64,000 bases of DNA. Origin: Paenibacillus sp. Soil766 (lineage in GTDB: Bacteria; Bacillota; Bacilli; Paenibacillales; NBRC-103111). This document shows, piece after piece, positions 53,676 through 62,460 of this stretch. The stretch spans positions 300,318-364,317 of the forward strand of contig NZ_LMSJ01000045.1 in NCBI RefSeq assembly GCF_001428105.1, given 5' to 3'. Made by a program: the position numbers and the translations under genes. The first letter of the stretch is position 1, and each line of letters starts with the position of its first letter. A model generated the notes under the pieces. It saw only the letters and a program-made list of their open reading frames with translations. It was not told where the DNA came from and did not search any database.

Positions 53676-53966
53676 TTAATCTTCCCACTCCAGCATGCCG
53701 CCGGTCATGTTCTTAAGTCCCTTATAACCGTTAGCTTCTAGATAGCCGAGTGCGCGTCCGCTGCGATTTCCACTACGACATACTAAAATGACTTCGTCGA
53801 CTTGCGGGATCTCGCTAAGCCGCTCAGGCAATTGGCCTAGGGGGATATGTATTGCTCCTTGAATTATACCTTGGGCTACTTCCTCATCTTCGCGAACGTC
53901 AATAAGTGTTAACTGCTCTCCTTGCGCGAGTCTTGCTTTAATCTCGGATGGTAGAATCGTGTCCAT
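53676..53966 (-). CDS. Rhodanese-like domain protein
   Basis: A 96-residue single rhodanese domain. LIDVREDEEVAQGIIQGAIHIPLGQ is the CH2A-like region and VILVCRSGNRSGRALGYL carries the active-site Cys with its loop CRSGNR. It can carry a persulfide and transfer sulfur. TGGAGG lies before the start. It is a single gene inserted antisense between aroK and aroA. Confidence 0.9.
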   Translation of the reverse strand: MDTILPSEIKARLAQGEQLTLIDVREDEEVAQGIIQGAIHIPLGQLPERLSEIPQVDEVILVCRSGNRSGRALGYLEANGYKGLKNMTGGMLEWED

Positions 53967-54230
53967 GATACGCCTCCATGTTTGTATTTTCAGAAGATAG
54001 CTTCTTACTTAGTATGATAGAAACTTAACACCGTGATGTCAAACGGAGCGTTTCAATATCTAGCTTTTCCTTGATATATCTGCTAGGGGGAGAAGGTTCC
54101 CAAGTTACATTTCGTATGGTACACTGTCAATAAATCTTAGGATCTCTATCATCCTGCTGATGTTTGGTTTCTTGGCATTCATTCTGCTGGATATACATAT
54201 AAACTATTTGCGAAGGAGTTAACAAACGAC

Positions 54231-55529
54231 ATGAAAGCCATCGTAAAACCAACCTCCCATCTCCAAGGGGAAATTAATGCGTTATCCTCCAAAAACTACA
54301 CGACACGCTACTTGCTCATCGGTGCACTAGCTAATGGGACAAGTACTATCTATTACCCAGCTCATAGTGAAGATAGTGATGCTATGAGACGATGTGTACG
54401 TGATCTTGGTGCTATTATAGAAGAAGATGATGAGAAAATTGTTATTACAGGCTTCGGCAAGAACCCTAAGCATGTATCTCAATTGAATGTTGGTAATGCT
54501 GGCGCTGTGCTCCGCTTCTTGATGTCTACGGCTGCTTTCTGCCCAGAAGTGACATTTGTTAATACGTATCCAGAATCATTGGGTAAACGTCCTCACGATG
54601 ATCTAATCGACACTTTGCAACAAATGGGTGTAGAAGTACAACATAATAACGGTCGTTTGCCGATAACAATTAAAGGGGGACAACCTCGCGGCGGCAAAAT
54701 CACCGTTTCTGGTAATGTGAGTTCGCAGTTCCTGAGTTCTTTGTTGTTTATGACGCCACTTTTGGAAGAAGATAGTGAAATTGAAGTTTTGCATGATTTG
54801 AAGTCCAAAATTATTGTAGGGCAAACGCTTGAAGTTCTAGCACAGGCTGGCATCGTCGTTCATGCAAGCGAAGATTTAATGCACTACCGTATTCCAGGCG
54901 GACAATCCTATGAAGCCAAAGAATATGTGATCCAAGGCGACTATCCGGGCTCTGCAGCCATTCTTGCTGCCGCAGCGGTTACGAATTCCGACGTACGTGT
55001 ACTTCGACTAGAAGAGAACAGTAAGCAAGGCGAGAAGGCCTGTGTGGATGTTCTGAAGGCGATGGGTGTGGACTTAACACATGACAATGGTGTTGTCCAT
55101 ATCCGAGGGAATCAACGTCTTGTTGCTGGTGAATTTGATGGTGATCATTTTACGGATGCCGTTCTTGCCATGGTTGCTGCAGCTGTATTTGCTGAAGGAA
55201 CTTCGCGTTTCTACAATGTTGAGAACCTACGGTATAAAGAGTGTGATCGTATCACAGATTATTTGAATGAGCTTCGTAAAGCTGGAGCCCATGTTGAAGA
55301 GCGTCAGAGTGAGATCATTGTTCATGGTAAACCACAGGGGGTCGAAGGCGGCGTAGAAATTAATGCGCATTTCGATCATCGGGTAATCATGGCATTAACT
55401 GTAGTTGGTCTACGTTCTGAGAAGGGTTTAACGATTCGGGATGCCCACCATGTGGCGAAGTCGTATCCACAATATTTCGACCACTTGCGCTCAATTGGCG
55501 CACAGGTTGAGCTTGTGAGTGAGTCCTAG
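54231..55529 (+). CDS. aroA: EPSP synthase (3-phosphoshikimate 1-carboxyvinyltransferase), divergent active site
   Basis: A 432-residue enzyme that joins shikimate 3-phosphate and PEP. GNAGAVLRFL aligns with the canonical GNAGTAMRPL, so E. coli Thr97 becomes Ala and Pro101 becomes Phe; SSKNYTTR aligns with SKSxxNR, so Ser23 becomes Asn while Lys22 and Arg27 are kept. The catalytic Asp (FTDAVLAM), YKECDRI, FDHRVIMAL and HVAKSYPQYFDHLRSIG segments are intact. GCGAAGGAG lies before the start. Changes at the Thr97/Pro101 region are known to reduce glyphosate binding, so altered inhibitor sensitivity is plausible. It may be a second, divergent aroA. Confidence 0.88.
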   Translation: MKAIVKPTSHLQGEINALSSKNYTTRYLLIGALANGTSTIYYPAHSEDSDAMRRCVRDLGAIIEEDDEKIVITGFGKNPKHVSQLNVGNAGAVLRFLMSTAAFCPEVTFVNTYPESLGKRPHDDLIDTLQQMGVEVQHNNGRLPITIKGGQPRGGKITVSGNVSSQFLSSLLFMTPLLEEDSEIEVLHDLKSKIIVGQTLEVLAQAGIVVHASEDLMHYRIPGGQSYEAKEYVIQGDYPGSAAILAAAAVTNSDVRVLRLEENSKQGEKACVDVLKAMGVDLTHDNGVVHIRGNQRLVAGEFDGDHFTDAVLAMVAAAVFAEGTSRFYNVENLRYKECDRITDYLNELRKAGAHVEERQSEIIVHGKPQGVEGGVEINAHFDHRVIMALTVVGLRSEKGLTIRDAHHVAKSYPQYFDHLRSIGAQVELVSES

Positions 55530-55560
55530 AATCTCAATTACATTGAATGGGTGAGTCAGC

Positions 55561-56382
55561 ATGAGGATTATTTGGCAAGGATTGAAAGTGACGTTTGGAT
55601 TGTTTCTCGTAGCAGGGCTTACATTTGCGAGCAGCGTATTTGCTGTATTGCTTTATGCGAAGGCTACAGGGAAAGAACCAGCATTATTCGCTTCTGGTCC
55701 AGTAGTCTTAGCAGTTGATAAACCCATCGCTACGGAGAAGGGCGCTGTGAAGCCGACACCGTCGCCCATACATGCACAAGTCACATCAGCGATGTTGGAT
55801 GTTCCTATTTTCGAACAACTGCCCGAGCTGCCTGCTGGTTGCGAGATCACAAGCCTCACCATGCTGCTGCAGTATTATGGCGTAAACAAAACGAAGATGG
55901 ATCTAGTCGCCGAAATGCCGACCGACATGACACCAGCCAAATTGGATGCCAGCGGTAACATCACTTATTGGGGCAATCCGAACTCCGGTTTCGTTGGAGA
56001 TGTAACCCGTAAGAAAAGAGGCTTTGGTATCTATTCCGCAGGACTCTTCCCGCTTATGAAAAACTATATCCCTCAAGCGATTAATATAACAGGGGAAGCT
56101 TTTGAATTGTACGAGGGGCAAGTGGCGCAGGGGATCCCAGTTATCGTTTGGACGACAATTGACTACAACCTACCGTACAAATGGGTAACCTGGGATACAC
56201 CAATCGGTCCACTAAAGACGACATATTCGGAGCATGCTGTAGTCCTTGTTGGATTTGATGAGACTAATGTTTACTTGAATGACCCATTGAGTGGTAAAAA
56301 GCAAGTCAAAGTGAGCAAAGCTCAGTTTATTGAAACTTGGACAGCAATGGGGCAACAAGGTCTAACCTACTTGAATAAATAG
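55561..56382 (+). CDS. Membrane-anchored C39-like cysteine peptidase
   Basis: A 273-residue protein with an N-terminal membrane anchor (VTFGLFLVAGLTFASSVFAV). The catalytic Cys is in LPAGCEITSLTMLLQYYG, the His in SEHAVVLVGFD, and the Asn/Asp in YLNDPLSGKK, in the papain-like C39 order (YvpB-like). GFGIYSAGLFPLMKNYI lies between them. The domain faces outside. No ABC partner is adjacent, so it is not a bacteriocin leader peptidase of the transporter type. Function unknown. Confidence 0.86.
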   Translation: MRIIWQGLKVTFGLFLVAGLTFASSVFAVLLYAKATGKEPALFASGPVVLAVDKPIATEKGAVKPTPSPIHAQVTSAMLDVPIFEQLPELPAGCEITSLTMLLQYYGVNKTKMDLVAEMPTDMTPAKLDASGNITYWGNPNSGFVGDVTRKKRGFGIYSAGLFPLMKNYIPQAINITGEAFELYEGQVAQGIPVIVWTTIDYNLPYKWVTWDTPIGPLKTTYSEHAVVLVGFDETNVYLNDPLSGKKQVKVSKAQFIETWTAMGQQGLTYLNK

Positions 56383-56395
56383 GAGAGCAACCCAC

Positions 56396-56821
56396 ATGAC
56401 ATTTGAGAATCCATCTAGGGAACATATCAAAGAATTGCTTGCTAATGCAGGGAATATTGCTGTAGTAGGCTTATCTGATAAACCAGATCGCACATCTTAT
56501 ATGGTATCAGCCGCCATGCAAAGCCGAGGATACCGAATTATTCCTGTTAATCCGAATGCGGATCAGATTCTAGGCGAGAAATGCTATCCATCGTTATCGG
56601 ACATTCCTGAGCCTGTTGATATCGTAAATGTGTTTCGCCGTGCTGATCAGGTTGTTCCAGTGGCTGAAGAGTCAGTTAAGATTGGGGCGAAAGTGTTCTG
56701 GTTACAGCTAGATATCGTAAATGAGGAAGCAGGACGTATTGCTAGTGAAGGTGGCTTAGAAGTCATCATGGATCGCTGCATTAAAGTGGAAGATGCCATA
56801 CTGAATCCGCGTAACAATTAA
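56396..56821 (+). CDS. CoA-binding domain protein (YccU-like)
   Basis: A 141-residue Rossmann-fold protein. NIAVVGLSDKPDRTSYMVSAAMQSRGYRI, NPNADQILGEKCYPSLSDIP and IVNVFRRADQVVP are typical of the stand-alone CoA-binding domain family, close to E. coli YccU. It probably binds CoA or a nucleotide; no reaction is known. It starts 14 bases after the C39-like gene with AGGAGAGC upstream, so they may be co-transcribed. Confidence 0.88.
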   Translation: MTFENPSREHIKELLANAGNIAVVGLSDKPDRTSYMVSAAMQSRGYRIIPVNPNADQILGEKCYPSLSDIPEPVDIVNVFRRADQVVPVAEESVKIGAKVFWLQLDIVNEEAGRIASEGGLEVIMDRCIKVEDAILNPRNN

Positions 56822-56853
56822 TGCAGGTCGCGTAAGATGTATGCGTCAACCAA

Positions 56854-56903
56854 AGAAAACCGCTAGTCGATCACCTTTGCAGGGGGCCGATTAGCGGTTT
56901 TCT
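56854..56903. terminator. Bidirectional terminator
   Basis: GAAAACCGCTA and TAGCGGTTTTC form an 11-bp outer stem around a 25-base loop. It lies between the CoA-binding gene and the convergent reductase gene. Confidence 0.75.
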
Positions 56904-56915
56904 CATACGTTGGAA

Positions 56916-57482
56916 CTAAGCTTTCAATACATCGTGATCCACATAGCGCTCGCCATTAAGCTCGCTAATTATATTGATAGCGACTTTGGCTCCATCACCA
57001 GCTGTGATAATCGTATGCATGCTGACGCCAGCTGTCGTACCTGCTGCCCATACACCTTTGAGACTTGTATTTCCTTGTGCATCACAGTCAACAATGGATT
57101 TAATTCGTGGTTCAGTTCCTGCTTTTGTCGCGATACCAGCGGCTTCAGCAAGTTCAACGGATAATCCAGTTGCAAGAATAACGTGCTTACCTGTATAGGT
57201 ACCATTTTCTGTGGTGATCTCAAAACTATCTTCATTCTTTACAAGCTGAGTCGCTTTGCCATGAACGAATTCAGTTCCAAATTTTGCGGCTTGTTTCTTG
57301 CCGATTTCAACTAAATCAGGCCCGCCAATCGCTTCAACACCATAGTGATTTTCGATCCATGCACGCTTCGTAACACTTTGCTCATTGTCGATGACGAGCG
57401 TTTTCTTGCCTGCTTTTGAAGTGAAAAGTGCAGCACTCGCGCCGGTTGGACCTGCACCAATAATAATAACATCATAAGACAT
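56916..57482 (-). CDS. Thioredoxin reductase-like FAD-binding protein (short, no CxxC)
   Basis: A 188-residue flavoprotein. VIIIGAGPTGASAALFTSKAG is the FAD-binding loop, HVILATG the second nucleotide segment, and GVWAAGTTAGVSMHTIITAGDGAKVAI the C-terminal FAD site. It lacks the thioredoxin-reductase redox Cys pair and the NADPH domain, so it is not a normal thioredoxin reductase. ATG at 57482 follows CAAGGAGG. It may use a partner for NADPH. Function unknown. Confidence 0.83.
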   Translation of the reverse strand: MSYDVIIIGAGPTGASAALFTSKAGKKTLVIDNEQSVTKRAWIENHYGVEAIGGPDLVEIGKKQAAKFGTEFVHGKATQLVKNEDSFEITTENGTYTGKHVILATGLSVELAEAAGIATKAGTEPRIKSIVDCDAQGNTSLKGVWAAGTTAGVSMHTIITAGDGAKVAINIISELNGERYVDHDVLKA

Positions 57483-57611
57483 AAGCGTATTTCCTCCTTG
57501 AATCATGAATTTGGGTACAAGTGAAGTATGACAGTTTCTAGGGGACTTAGTCAACTTTTGCATTTACTATGTAGAGAAACCTTGGTGGAACATGCGATAT
57601 GCTTATTTTTT

Positions 57612-57640
57612 TTGACAAAAGGACGTACAAGCTTTACGAT
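57612..57640 (+). promoter_or_regulatory. Promoter of the sugar PTS operon
   Basis: TTGACA (57612-57617), a 17-base spacer and TACGAT (57635-57640) form a near-consensus sigma-A promoter. Confidence 0.85.
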
Positions 57641-57645
57641 TTGAT

Positions 57646-57728
57646 AAGAGAATCTTATGGTGATGAGGAAGATTCTCTTCGAAATTGCTAAGGCAGATGC
57701 TTACGAAGTCAGTTTTCTGACGAAAACT
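57646..57728 (+). promoter_or_regulatory. PTS operon leader with two hairpins
   Basis: A perfect 11-bp hairpin (AAGAGAATCTT at 57646-57656 and AAGATTCTCTT at 57669-57679) starts at the predicted transcription start. A second hairpin (AGTTTTC and GAAAACT, 57711-57728) ends two bases before the AAGGAGG ribosome binding site. There is no T-run, so it could govern RNA stability or translation and not termination. Confidence 0.55.
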
Positions 57729-57748
57729 TTAAGGAGGTTAGCATTCGT

Positions 57749-59638
57749 TTGAACTGGATGGGGAACTTACAACAGCTTGGCCGCTCCTTAATGCTGCCTA
57801 CCATTGCGCTTCCTATTGCTGCTGTGCTGCTTTGTCTAGGGGAATTACCTTGGGATGTCATACATGCTTCAAGCTTTGGGGAAATGCTGTTATTGGCTGG
57901 AAATACAATCTTTGATTATATTCCAATAATTTTCGCTGTTGGTGTGGCATTGGGATTAACAGAAAGTGCCGGAATAGCTGGCTTATCGGCCATGCTAGGG
58001 TATTTCATGTTTACCCGACTCATCGAGCATGGGCTTGGCACGCAATTTCAATTAGGCGTTTCTGGCGGGATCTTGATTGGGCTACTGGCCGCAATTATCT
58101 ATCATCGCTGCAAGGAGATTAAGCTTCCGGAGTATATACAATTTTTCGGTGGACCTCGGATGGTACCACTTGTTATGGGCCTCGCAACGCTCATTGTCTC
58201 GTATATTATGATCGGGATTGGTCCGTATCTAGTGATGCTTATGGGCAAAATCTCAAGCGGATTACTTGGATTAGGCGGCTTCGGTACATTCATATACGGG
58301 ATTGCTCATCGCTTGCTCGTACCTTCGGGCTTACATCATATTTTGAATAACTTTTTCTGGTTTCAAGTTGGGGCTTACGAGACGCCAACGGGTCAATATG
58401 CTTATGGTGATTTGCCGCGCTTTTTCGCTGGCGATCCATCTGCAGGCATGTATATGGCCGGTTTGTACCCGATCATGATGTTTGCATTGCCAGCTATCGC
58501 TTTTGCGATTATCGGAGAGGCGAGGGAAGATCTAAAGCCGAAGATCAAAGCTACATTTTTAACGGCTGCATTAGCTTCCTTTTTAACTGGCGTGACAGAG
58601 CCGATTGAATTTGCCTTTCTTTTTGTTGCACCGTATTTGTTTGTTATCCACGCCATCCTTTCGGGTGTAGCTATGTGGATCGCGTATGAGTTAAATATCC
58701 ACCATGGATTCTCATATTCTGCTGGGGCTATTGACTACATCATTAATCTGCACTTATCACACAATGGCTTATTATTGATCCCGATTGGGCTGGTCTATGG
58801 TTTACTGTATTATTTCTTATTCCGATGGGCGATTCAGAAGTTCCGAATTCCTACTCCGGGTAGGGAAGAAGGCTCATCGCTAGAAGAGTGGGCAGGGGAC
58901 ATACCGTATCGTTCTCCATTAATTTTGCAGGCACTTGGCGGGAAAGACAATATTAAGAAGATTGAAGCCTGTATTACTCGATTGCGACTTACACTTGTCA
59001 ATGATCGTCTGATGGACATCACGGCATTACGACACTTAGGAGCAGCAGGCGTCATACGTCTTGGAGGAGGCAATGTTCAAGTCGTGTTTGGAACATTTTC
59101 AGAGCTTATACGTGAAGAAATTATGAAGGTATTACGCAAAGATATTCATGTCGTATTATTTACTTCTCCGATGCAAGGACGTATGATCCCGATTGAAGAA
59201 GTGCCGGATCGTATCTTTGCCTCCCGACTAGTTGGGAATGGTGTTGCCTTTATTCCTGAAAAAGGAGAGTTGGTTTCCCCTGTTGCAGGTACCATTATGC
59301 ATATTTACCCGACGATGCATGCACTTGGGATTCTTACGGAAGAAGGGCTTGAAGTTCTGCTGCATATCGGAATTGACACGTCCAGCTTACCAGGTAAGTG
59401 CTTTAATGCGGTGGTGAAGGAAGGCGATCGTGTGGAAGCCGGGCAGCTGCTAGTGAAGTTCAATTATAACAAAGTGAAGAAATTCGCATCTTCCTTAGCG
59501 ACACCTATGATTATTACGAATCCAGATATTGTGAAATCATGGAGTTTTGCTCCGTTTAAGCCAGTTAAGAAAGGCCAAGGCTCTGTTATGTCCGTAGTCC
59601 TTAAGCCAACTAAATCCGAGGGGGGGACGAACGGATGA
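57749..59638 (+). CDS. PTS sugar transporter IICBA (GlcNAc/glucose family, NagE-like)
   Basis: A 629-residue transporter that imports and phosphorylates a sugar. IIC fills about residues 1-365; the GLHHILNNFFWFQVG and RFFAGDPSAGMYMAGLYPIMMFALPAIA segments resemble N-acetylglucosamine-specific PTS. IIB (around 390-470) has the phospho-Cys408 in EACITRLRL. IIA (around 490-600) has His524 and His539 (LLHIGIDT). The start is TTG at 57749, with AAGGAGG 11 bases upstream. It is followed by an Enzyme I gene overlapping by four bases. Confidence 0.9.
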   Translation: MNWMGNLQQLGRSLMLPTIALPIAAVLLCLGELPWDVIHASSFGEMLLLAGNTIFDYIPIIFAVGVALGLTESAGIAGLSAMLGYFMFTRLIEHGLGTQFQLGVSGGILIGLLAAIIYHRCKEIKLPEYIQFFGGPRMVPLVMGLATLIVSYIMIGIGPYLVMLMGKISSGLLGLGGFGTFIYGIAHRLLVPSGLHHILNNFFWFQVGAYETPTGQYAYGDLPRFFAGDPSAGMYMAGLYPIMMFALPAIAFAIIGEAREDLKPKIKATFLTAALASFLTGVTEPIEFAFLFVAPYLFVIHAILSGVAMWIAYELNIHHGFSYSAGAIDYIINLHLSHNGLLLIPIGLVYGLLYYFLFRWAIQKFRIPTPGREEGSSLEEWAGDIPYRSPLILQALGGKDNIKKIEACITRLRLTLVNDRLMDITALRHLGAAGVIRLGGGNVQVVFGTFSELIREEIMKVLRKDIHVVLFTSPMQGRMIPIEEVPDRIFASRLVGNGVAFIPEKGELVSPVAGTIMHIYPTMHALGILTEEGLEVLLHIGIDTSSLPGKCFNAVVKEGDRVEAGQLLVKFNYNKVKKFASSLATPMIITNPDIVKSWSFAPFKPVKKGQGSVMSVVLKPTKSEGGTNG

Positions 59639-61374
59639 TTAGAGGTGTAGGCGCATCATCGGGAATTGCAATGGGTCAAGCGTTTGTTATTCCCACTTGG
59701 GAATGGGATTTTCCAGAGAAAATGATAGATGTGACGGATTTAGCGTATGAATTCGAGCGATTGTATGATGGTATTCGGCACTCCAAGGACGAGTTAGAAC
59801 TAATCAAACAAGAGATCAAAGAAGTTGTCGGGCAAGAACAGGCCTATATTTTTGATGCACATTTGGCCATTTTGGAAGACCCTATTTTCATGAATGAAAT
59901 TCAAGGTATTATTGAGCTGCAATATAAAGCCGCAGAAGTCGCGGTGAAAGAAGTTATTGATAAATTCGTAGGTATGTTTAATTTGATTGATGATGAATAC
60001 ATGAAAGAACGTGCCTTAGATATTAAAGATGTCGGTAATCGTCTCTTGAAACATTTATTGGGGGATACAAGCACAACAGTGCCGCCGATTGACCATCCTT
60101 ATATTCTAGTTGCGAAGGAGCTTACCCCTTCACAGCTTGCTCATCTAGACCCGACGAATGTGCTAGGATTGTTGACCATTCTGGGAGGAACGCACTCACA
60201 CGTGTCGATTATGGCTAGAGCGATGTCTGTTCCTTATGTACTTGGATTAGAAGGAAAGCTGCTGCGTCCTATTCAGAATGGTGATTTCTTGATTATTGAT
60301 GGGCAAGAAGGCACTTTGTATATTAACCCAGATAAGATCACAATAGAACGTTATCAAGCGCGTAAGAAAAACTGGCTGGAGTTCAAAGAAAGTTTGCAAG
60401 GAATTGCCGATGTGGCTCCGTTGACATTGGATAGAAGCTTGGTTAATCTGCATGCGAATATTAATTCGGTTATGGAAATTGACCAAGTACTGAGGAATGG
60501 CGCATCAGGTGTAGGGTTATTCCGTACGGAATACTTGTATATGGATCGAGATTCATTGCCTAGTGAAGAGGAACAATTTGAGGTCTATCGCCACGCGGCG
60601 CTGCAGCTCAAAGGGCGTCCAATCGTAATCCGTACCTTGGATATAGGCGGGGATAAGAAACTGGACTACATGCCGCTAGCCAAAGAAGACAATCCTTTCC
60701 TAGGCTACAGAGCCATTCGGATTTCTCTGGATCGAACGGACCTGTTTATGACACAGTTAAGAGCGATCTTAAGAGCTAGTCATTATGGGAATGTGAAGAT
60801 CATGTATCCAATGGTGACTTCGATCGAAGAGGTGCGTCAAGCGAAAGCGCACTTGGAAAGAGCGAAGCTGGAGCTAAGTAGTCTTGGTGTGCCTTTTAAT
60901 GCGAATATCGAGGTTGGCCTTACGATTGAAGTACCTGCAGCTGCCATTATTGCTGATGTGCTTGCCAGTGAAGTGAATTTCATGAGTATCGGTACGAATG
61001 ATCTAGTTCAATATGTTCTAGCTGTTGATCGAATGAACGAGAATATCGCGCACTTATATAATCCTTATCATCCCGCCGTTATTCGATTACTCAAACTCGT
61101 GATCGACGCAGGCAAGCGTGTTGGCATTCCTGTAGGCGTATGCGGGGAAATGGCAGGAGATATTCGGGCTCTGCCGATTTGGCTTGGACTGGGCATTGAG
61201 GAGCTGAGCATATCGGTTCAGACGCTCTTGCAAGTTAAGCACAGACTGCTTAGCAGTGATGCCGCGACATGCAAGGCGTTGGTCGATCGTATTTTAATTT
61301 GCAAAACGAGTGATGAAATCTTGGAGCTTCTTGCTCAAACAGAACAAACGGAATCCATTGTAGGAGGTAATTAG
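59635..61374 (+). CDS. PTS Enzyme I (PEP-protein phosphotransferase)
   Basis: A 579-residue enzyme that passes phosphate from PEP to HPr. The phospho-His is in LGGTHSHVSIMARAM (His189; most relatives read GGRTSHxxIMAR). The PEP-binding barrel has GVGLFRTEYLYMDRDSLP, NPFLGYRAIRI, SIGTNDLVQYVLAVDR and VGVCGEMAGD. It starts inside the end of the IICBA gene by four bases. No HPr gene is adjacent, so it must use one encoded elsewhere. It may be a paralogue dedicated to this operon. Confidence 0.93.
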   Translation: MIRGVGASSGIAMGQAFVIPTWEWDFPEKMIDVTDLAYEFERLYDGIRHSKDELELIKQEIKEVVGQEQAYIFDAHLAILEDPIFMNEIQGIIELQYKAAEVAVKEVIDKFVGMFNLIDDEYMKERALDIKDVGNRLLKHLLGDTSTTVPPIDHPYILVAKELTPSQLAHLDPTNVLGLLTILGGTHSHVSIMARAMSVPYVLGLEGKLLRPIQNGDFLIIDGQEGTLYINPDKITIERYQARKKNWLEFKESLQGIADVAPLTLDRSLVNLHANINSVMEIDQVLRNGASGVGLFRTEYLYMDRDSLPSEEEQFEVYRHAALQLKGRPIVIRTLDIGGDKKLDYMPLAKEDNPFLGYRAIRISLDRTDLFMTQLRAILRASHYGNVKIMYPMVTSIEEVRQAKAHLERAKLELSSLGVPFNANIEVGLTIEVPAAAIIADVLASEVNFMSIGTNDLVQYVLAVDRMNENIAHLYNPYHPAVIRLLKLVIDAGKRVGIPVGVCGEMAGDIRALPIWLGLGIEELSISVQTLLQVKHRLLSSDAATCKALVDRILICKTSDEILELLAQTEQTESIVGGN

Positions 61375-61375
61375 T

Positions 61376-61918
61376 ATGGAATTAGCAGGTTTGAAGGTGC
61401 TAGCCTTTGTTGATGAAGAATTTGAAGATTTGGAAATGTGGTATCCTGTCTACCGGTTGCGCGAAGCAGGAGCAGTTGTAGACATCGTTGGACCTAAAGC
61501 GAAGACCGTATATCATGGCAAATATGGTGTACCCATCACGACGGACTATGCGTTCGATGAAGTGAAATCTTCGGATTATGTTGGTCTCTATGTACCAGGT
61601 GGTTGGGCACCTGACAAGCTACGTCGTTATGCCGATGTGCTTAGATTAACGCAGGAATTTCATGCGGATGTAAAGCCAATCGCGCAAATTTGTCATGCTG
61701 GCTGGGTTTTGATTTCTGCCAAAATCGTTCAAGGCTACACGATGACGTCCACGCCTGGCATTCGCGATGATATCGAAAATGCTGGGGCGATCTGGCTTGA
61801 TGAAGAAGTGGTCGTGGATCGCAATATCATTTCAGGGCGTAGACCGCCGGATCTTCCGGCATTTTCCAAACGTTTTGTGGAGGAAGTTATCTCGTTTAGC
61901 AAACAACAGGAAAAGTAA
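61376..61918 (+). CDS. DJ-1/PfpI family protein
   Basis: A 180-residue protein with a flavodoxin-like fold. VPGGWAPDKLRR and IAQICHAGWVLISA (nucleophile Cys and its His) are the PfpI signature, and SGRRPPDLPAFSKRFVEEV is the usual C-terminus. Relatives act as deglycases, general stress proteins or peptidases; the activity here is unknown. GTAGGAGG lies upstream, inside the end of the Enzyme I gene, so it is co-transcribed. A stress or sugar-adduct repair role alongside sugar uptake is possible. Confidence 0.87.
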   Translation: MELAGLKVLAFVDEEFEDLEMWYPVYRLREAGAVVDIVGPKAKTVYHGKYGVPITTDYAFDEVKSSDYVGLYVPGGWAPDKLRRYADVLRLTQEFHADVKPIAQICHAGWVLISAKIVQGYTMTSTPGIRDDIENAGAIWLDEEVVVDRNIISGRRPPDLPAFSKRFVEEVISFSKQQEK

Positions 61919-62043
61919 CACTTCGCTTCCAAAGGTGGCAAAAACTACTATGTATGACTCAGAAGGAAATCTGAAGACATCGTAGAATAACATAGTACAA
62001 GCAACTCATGTACATGCCGCCAGGAAGTAGAAGGAGTGTTAGA

Positions 62044-62451
62044 ATGCAAAAGTATTGTAAGTGCGGACGCACGATGAACCTTCGTCTGCGTACGGTTATT
62101 TATCAAAGTAAAGTAGATATCGAGAATGTGCCTATTTATTCCTGTGAAGCCTGTGGACGAAGTGAGGTCGTACCTCATGTGAAGCCTGAACTTACTGGTC
62201 TGATAGGTAGGTTAGGTAGTAAACCAGAGAAGCAGCAATTCTTTTTCCATGAAGTTTCGGAAGTTGCCTTTCTGCTATTAAAAGTAACAGAAAAAGAGCG
62301 TATGAATGATTCTATGGAGAAAATTGTGGAAGAACGAATCAATGAACTGTTGGACATCTTATTGCTAGCGCAATCGCTAGGAGATGAGCCATGGGCTGAG
62401 GAAATTCGGAAACGGTTATCTCAAATCACTCAAAGCGCAATTTCAACGTAA
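62044..62451 (+). CDS. YgiT-type zinc-ribbon protein
   Basis: A 135-residue protein. YCKCGRTM and IYSCEACGRSE give two Cys-x-Cys or Cys-x-x-Cys knuckles of an N-terminal zinc ribbon like that of YgiT/MqsA antitoxins; the C-terminal half is helical (MEKIVEERINELLDILLLAQ). No helix-turn-helix of the MqsA type is obvious and no toxin gene is adjacent. ATG at 62044 follows AGAAGGAG; the longer frame from 62008 is less likely. Confidence 0.78.
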   Translation: MQKYCKCGRTMNLRLRTVIYQSKVDIENVPIYSCEACGRSEVVPHVKPELTGLIGRLGSKPEKQQFFFHEVSEVAFLLLKVTEKERMNDSMEKIVEERINELLDILLLAQSLGDEPWAEEIRKRLSQITQSAIST

Positions 62452-62460
62452 AAATTGGCG

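Noticed and set aside
53676-53966. Rhodanese gene as part of the shikimate operon
   Set aside because: It is on the opposite strand with its own ribosome binding site, so it is not co-transcribed with aroK or aroA.
57646-57679. PTS leader hairpin as a transcription terminator controlled by a RAT antiterminator
   Set aside because: There is no T-run after the stem and no sequence resembling known LicT/SacT/GlcT antiterminator RNA.
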